A stretch of DNA of 14,964 bases from NCBI GenBank assembly GCA_948907985.1, contig CAQWMM010000044.1, positions 1 through 14,964 on the forward strand. The letters run 5' to 3'. The translations under genes and the position numbers were made by a program. Of this stretch, positions 14,444 through 14,964 are shown piece by piece. Origin of the DNA: an uncultured Bacillota bacterium. GTDB lineage: Bacteria > Bacillota > Dehalobacteriia > UBA4068 > UBA4997. The notes under the pieces are model-generated. The model was not told the origin of the DNA. It saw only the letters and a program-made list of their open reading frames with translations, and did no database searches. The stretch's first letter is position 1; each line of letters starts with the position of its first letter.

Positions 14444-14964
14444 GTGTTTAAAAAATTTTTATCAATTTTCTCTGGCCTGCTCTTACTTTTCAGTCTATGC
14501 GCCTGCGAGCAGACCACAAGCGAACTGCGCTTTGGCACTGGCGGCACCGGCGGCAATTATTATGCTTATGGCAACGTGCTGGCCAATCTGCTGGAAAACC
14601 AGGCCAATCTTACGATAGACGTTAAAGCTACTGCCGGTTCTGCTGCCAACCTGCGCCTTTTACAGCAGGGTTTTTTGCAGATGGCCTTTGCCCAAAGCGA
14701 TACTCTGCATGACGCCAACCAGGGAATCGGCAATTTTACAACCGGCAAACTTTCTGGATACAGCGCCATAGCCGGCATTTATACCGAGGCTTGCCAGATT
14801 ATCGTAACCGCTGATTCCGATATCTATTCCATAGCCGATTTAGTCGGCAAAAGGGTTTCGGTCGGTGAAAAAGATTCCGGTGTAACGCGTAACGCTGAAC
14901 AGCTGCTTTTAGCTAACGGGCTTACTTTTGACATGCTGGGCGAAGTTCAAAATCTCTCTTTCAG
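14444..14964 (+). CDS. TAXI-family TRAP transporter solute-binding lipoprotein (N-terminal part)
   Basis: I translated 173 codons from the GTG at 14444 to the window edge; the family is usually about 310-340 residues, so just over half is present. A lipoprotein signal is visible: basic MFKK, a hydrophobic core (5-18) and the lipobox LCAC with C21 as the predicted lipidated residue. The mature protein opens FGTGGTGGNYYAYG (30-43), the TAXI-family signature, followed by TAGSAANLRLLQQG (residues about 64-77), FAQSDTLHDA, and a second-lobe segment IADLVGKRVSVG. TAXI proteins capture small acids or amino acids outside the membrane for a fused DctQM-type permease, which would lie beyond the right edge. 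The ligand cannot be read. It is transcribed away from the operon and is probably functionally unrelated, unless the shared intergenic region co-regulates them. Confidence 0.93.
   Translation, partial: MFKKFLSIFSGLLLLFSLCACEQTTSELRFGTGGTGGNYYAYGNVLANLLENQANLTIDVKATAGSAANLRLLQQGFLQMAFAQSDTLHDANQGIGNFTTGKLSGYSAIAGIYTEACQIIVTADSDIYSIADLVGKRVSVGEKDSGVTRNAEQLLLANGLTFDMLGEVQNLSF

Noticed and set aside
14427..14618. Small plus-strand frame starting at ATG 14427
   Set aside because: It overlaps the TAXI gene in another frame. The GTG frame gives a lipoprotein signal and the family signature; this one gives nothing recognisable.

Overview
The window is almost entirely one leftward (minus-strand) polysaccharide operon of at least 13 genes. 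Its promoter region lies at the right, around 14.1-14.4 kb, and it runs off the left edge in mid-gene. A separate rightward gene, a lipoprotein-type TAXI/TRAP solute-binding protein, starts beyond a 351-base A+T-rich divergent intergenic region and is cut by the right edge. The strong GAGG-type ribosome sites, a consensus TTGACA/TATAAT promoter, A+T-rich spacers and the TAXI lipoprotein suggest a Firmicutes-like bacterium. An LPS-bearing Negativicutes-type diderm would fit the ABC-dependent export genes, but that placement is inference.

Layout from right (5' of the operon) to left: GT4 glycosyltransferase, phosphohexomutase, second GT4 glycosyltransferase, mannose-6-P isomerase (manA), mannose-1-P guanylyltransferase (manC), GDP-mannose 4,6-dehydratase (gmd), GDP-6-deoxy-D-mannose reductase (rmd), ABC permease (wzm), ABC ATPase (wzt), an unrecognised two-TM protein with an extracytoplasmic domain, a DUF4214-like / coiled-coil / FkbM-methyltransferase fusion, a degenerate GT4-like protein, and a truncated GT4. 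Most junctions are TGATG, TAATG, ATGA or GTGA overlaps or gaps under 30 bases, and no terminator is visible.

Together the sugar genes form a complete route from fructose-6-P through mannose-6-P, mannose-1-P and GDP-mannose to GDP-D-rhamnose. This is the logic of the Pseudomonas A-band (common antigen) D-rhamnan locus. Wzm/Wzt would export the finished chain. No Wzx or Wzy is seen, which fits ABC-dependent assembly.

The most unusual part is the left half. Wzt is short and has no C-terminal glycan-binding domain. Immediately downstream are two proteins that share a DUF4214-like domain and a coiled coil. One carries an FkbM methyltransferase, the other an extracytoplasmic beta-rich domain between two TM helices. 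I propose, as inference, that they form a chain-capping and length-control module analogous in logic to WbdD plus the Wzt carbohydrate-binding domain, but built from different parts. Base composition drops sharply inside the methyltransferase fusion gene (roughly 60% G+C in its 5' part, about a third in its 3' part) and stays low to the left edge, suggesting a mosaic junction within that gene.
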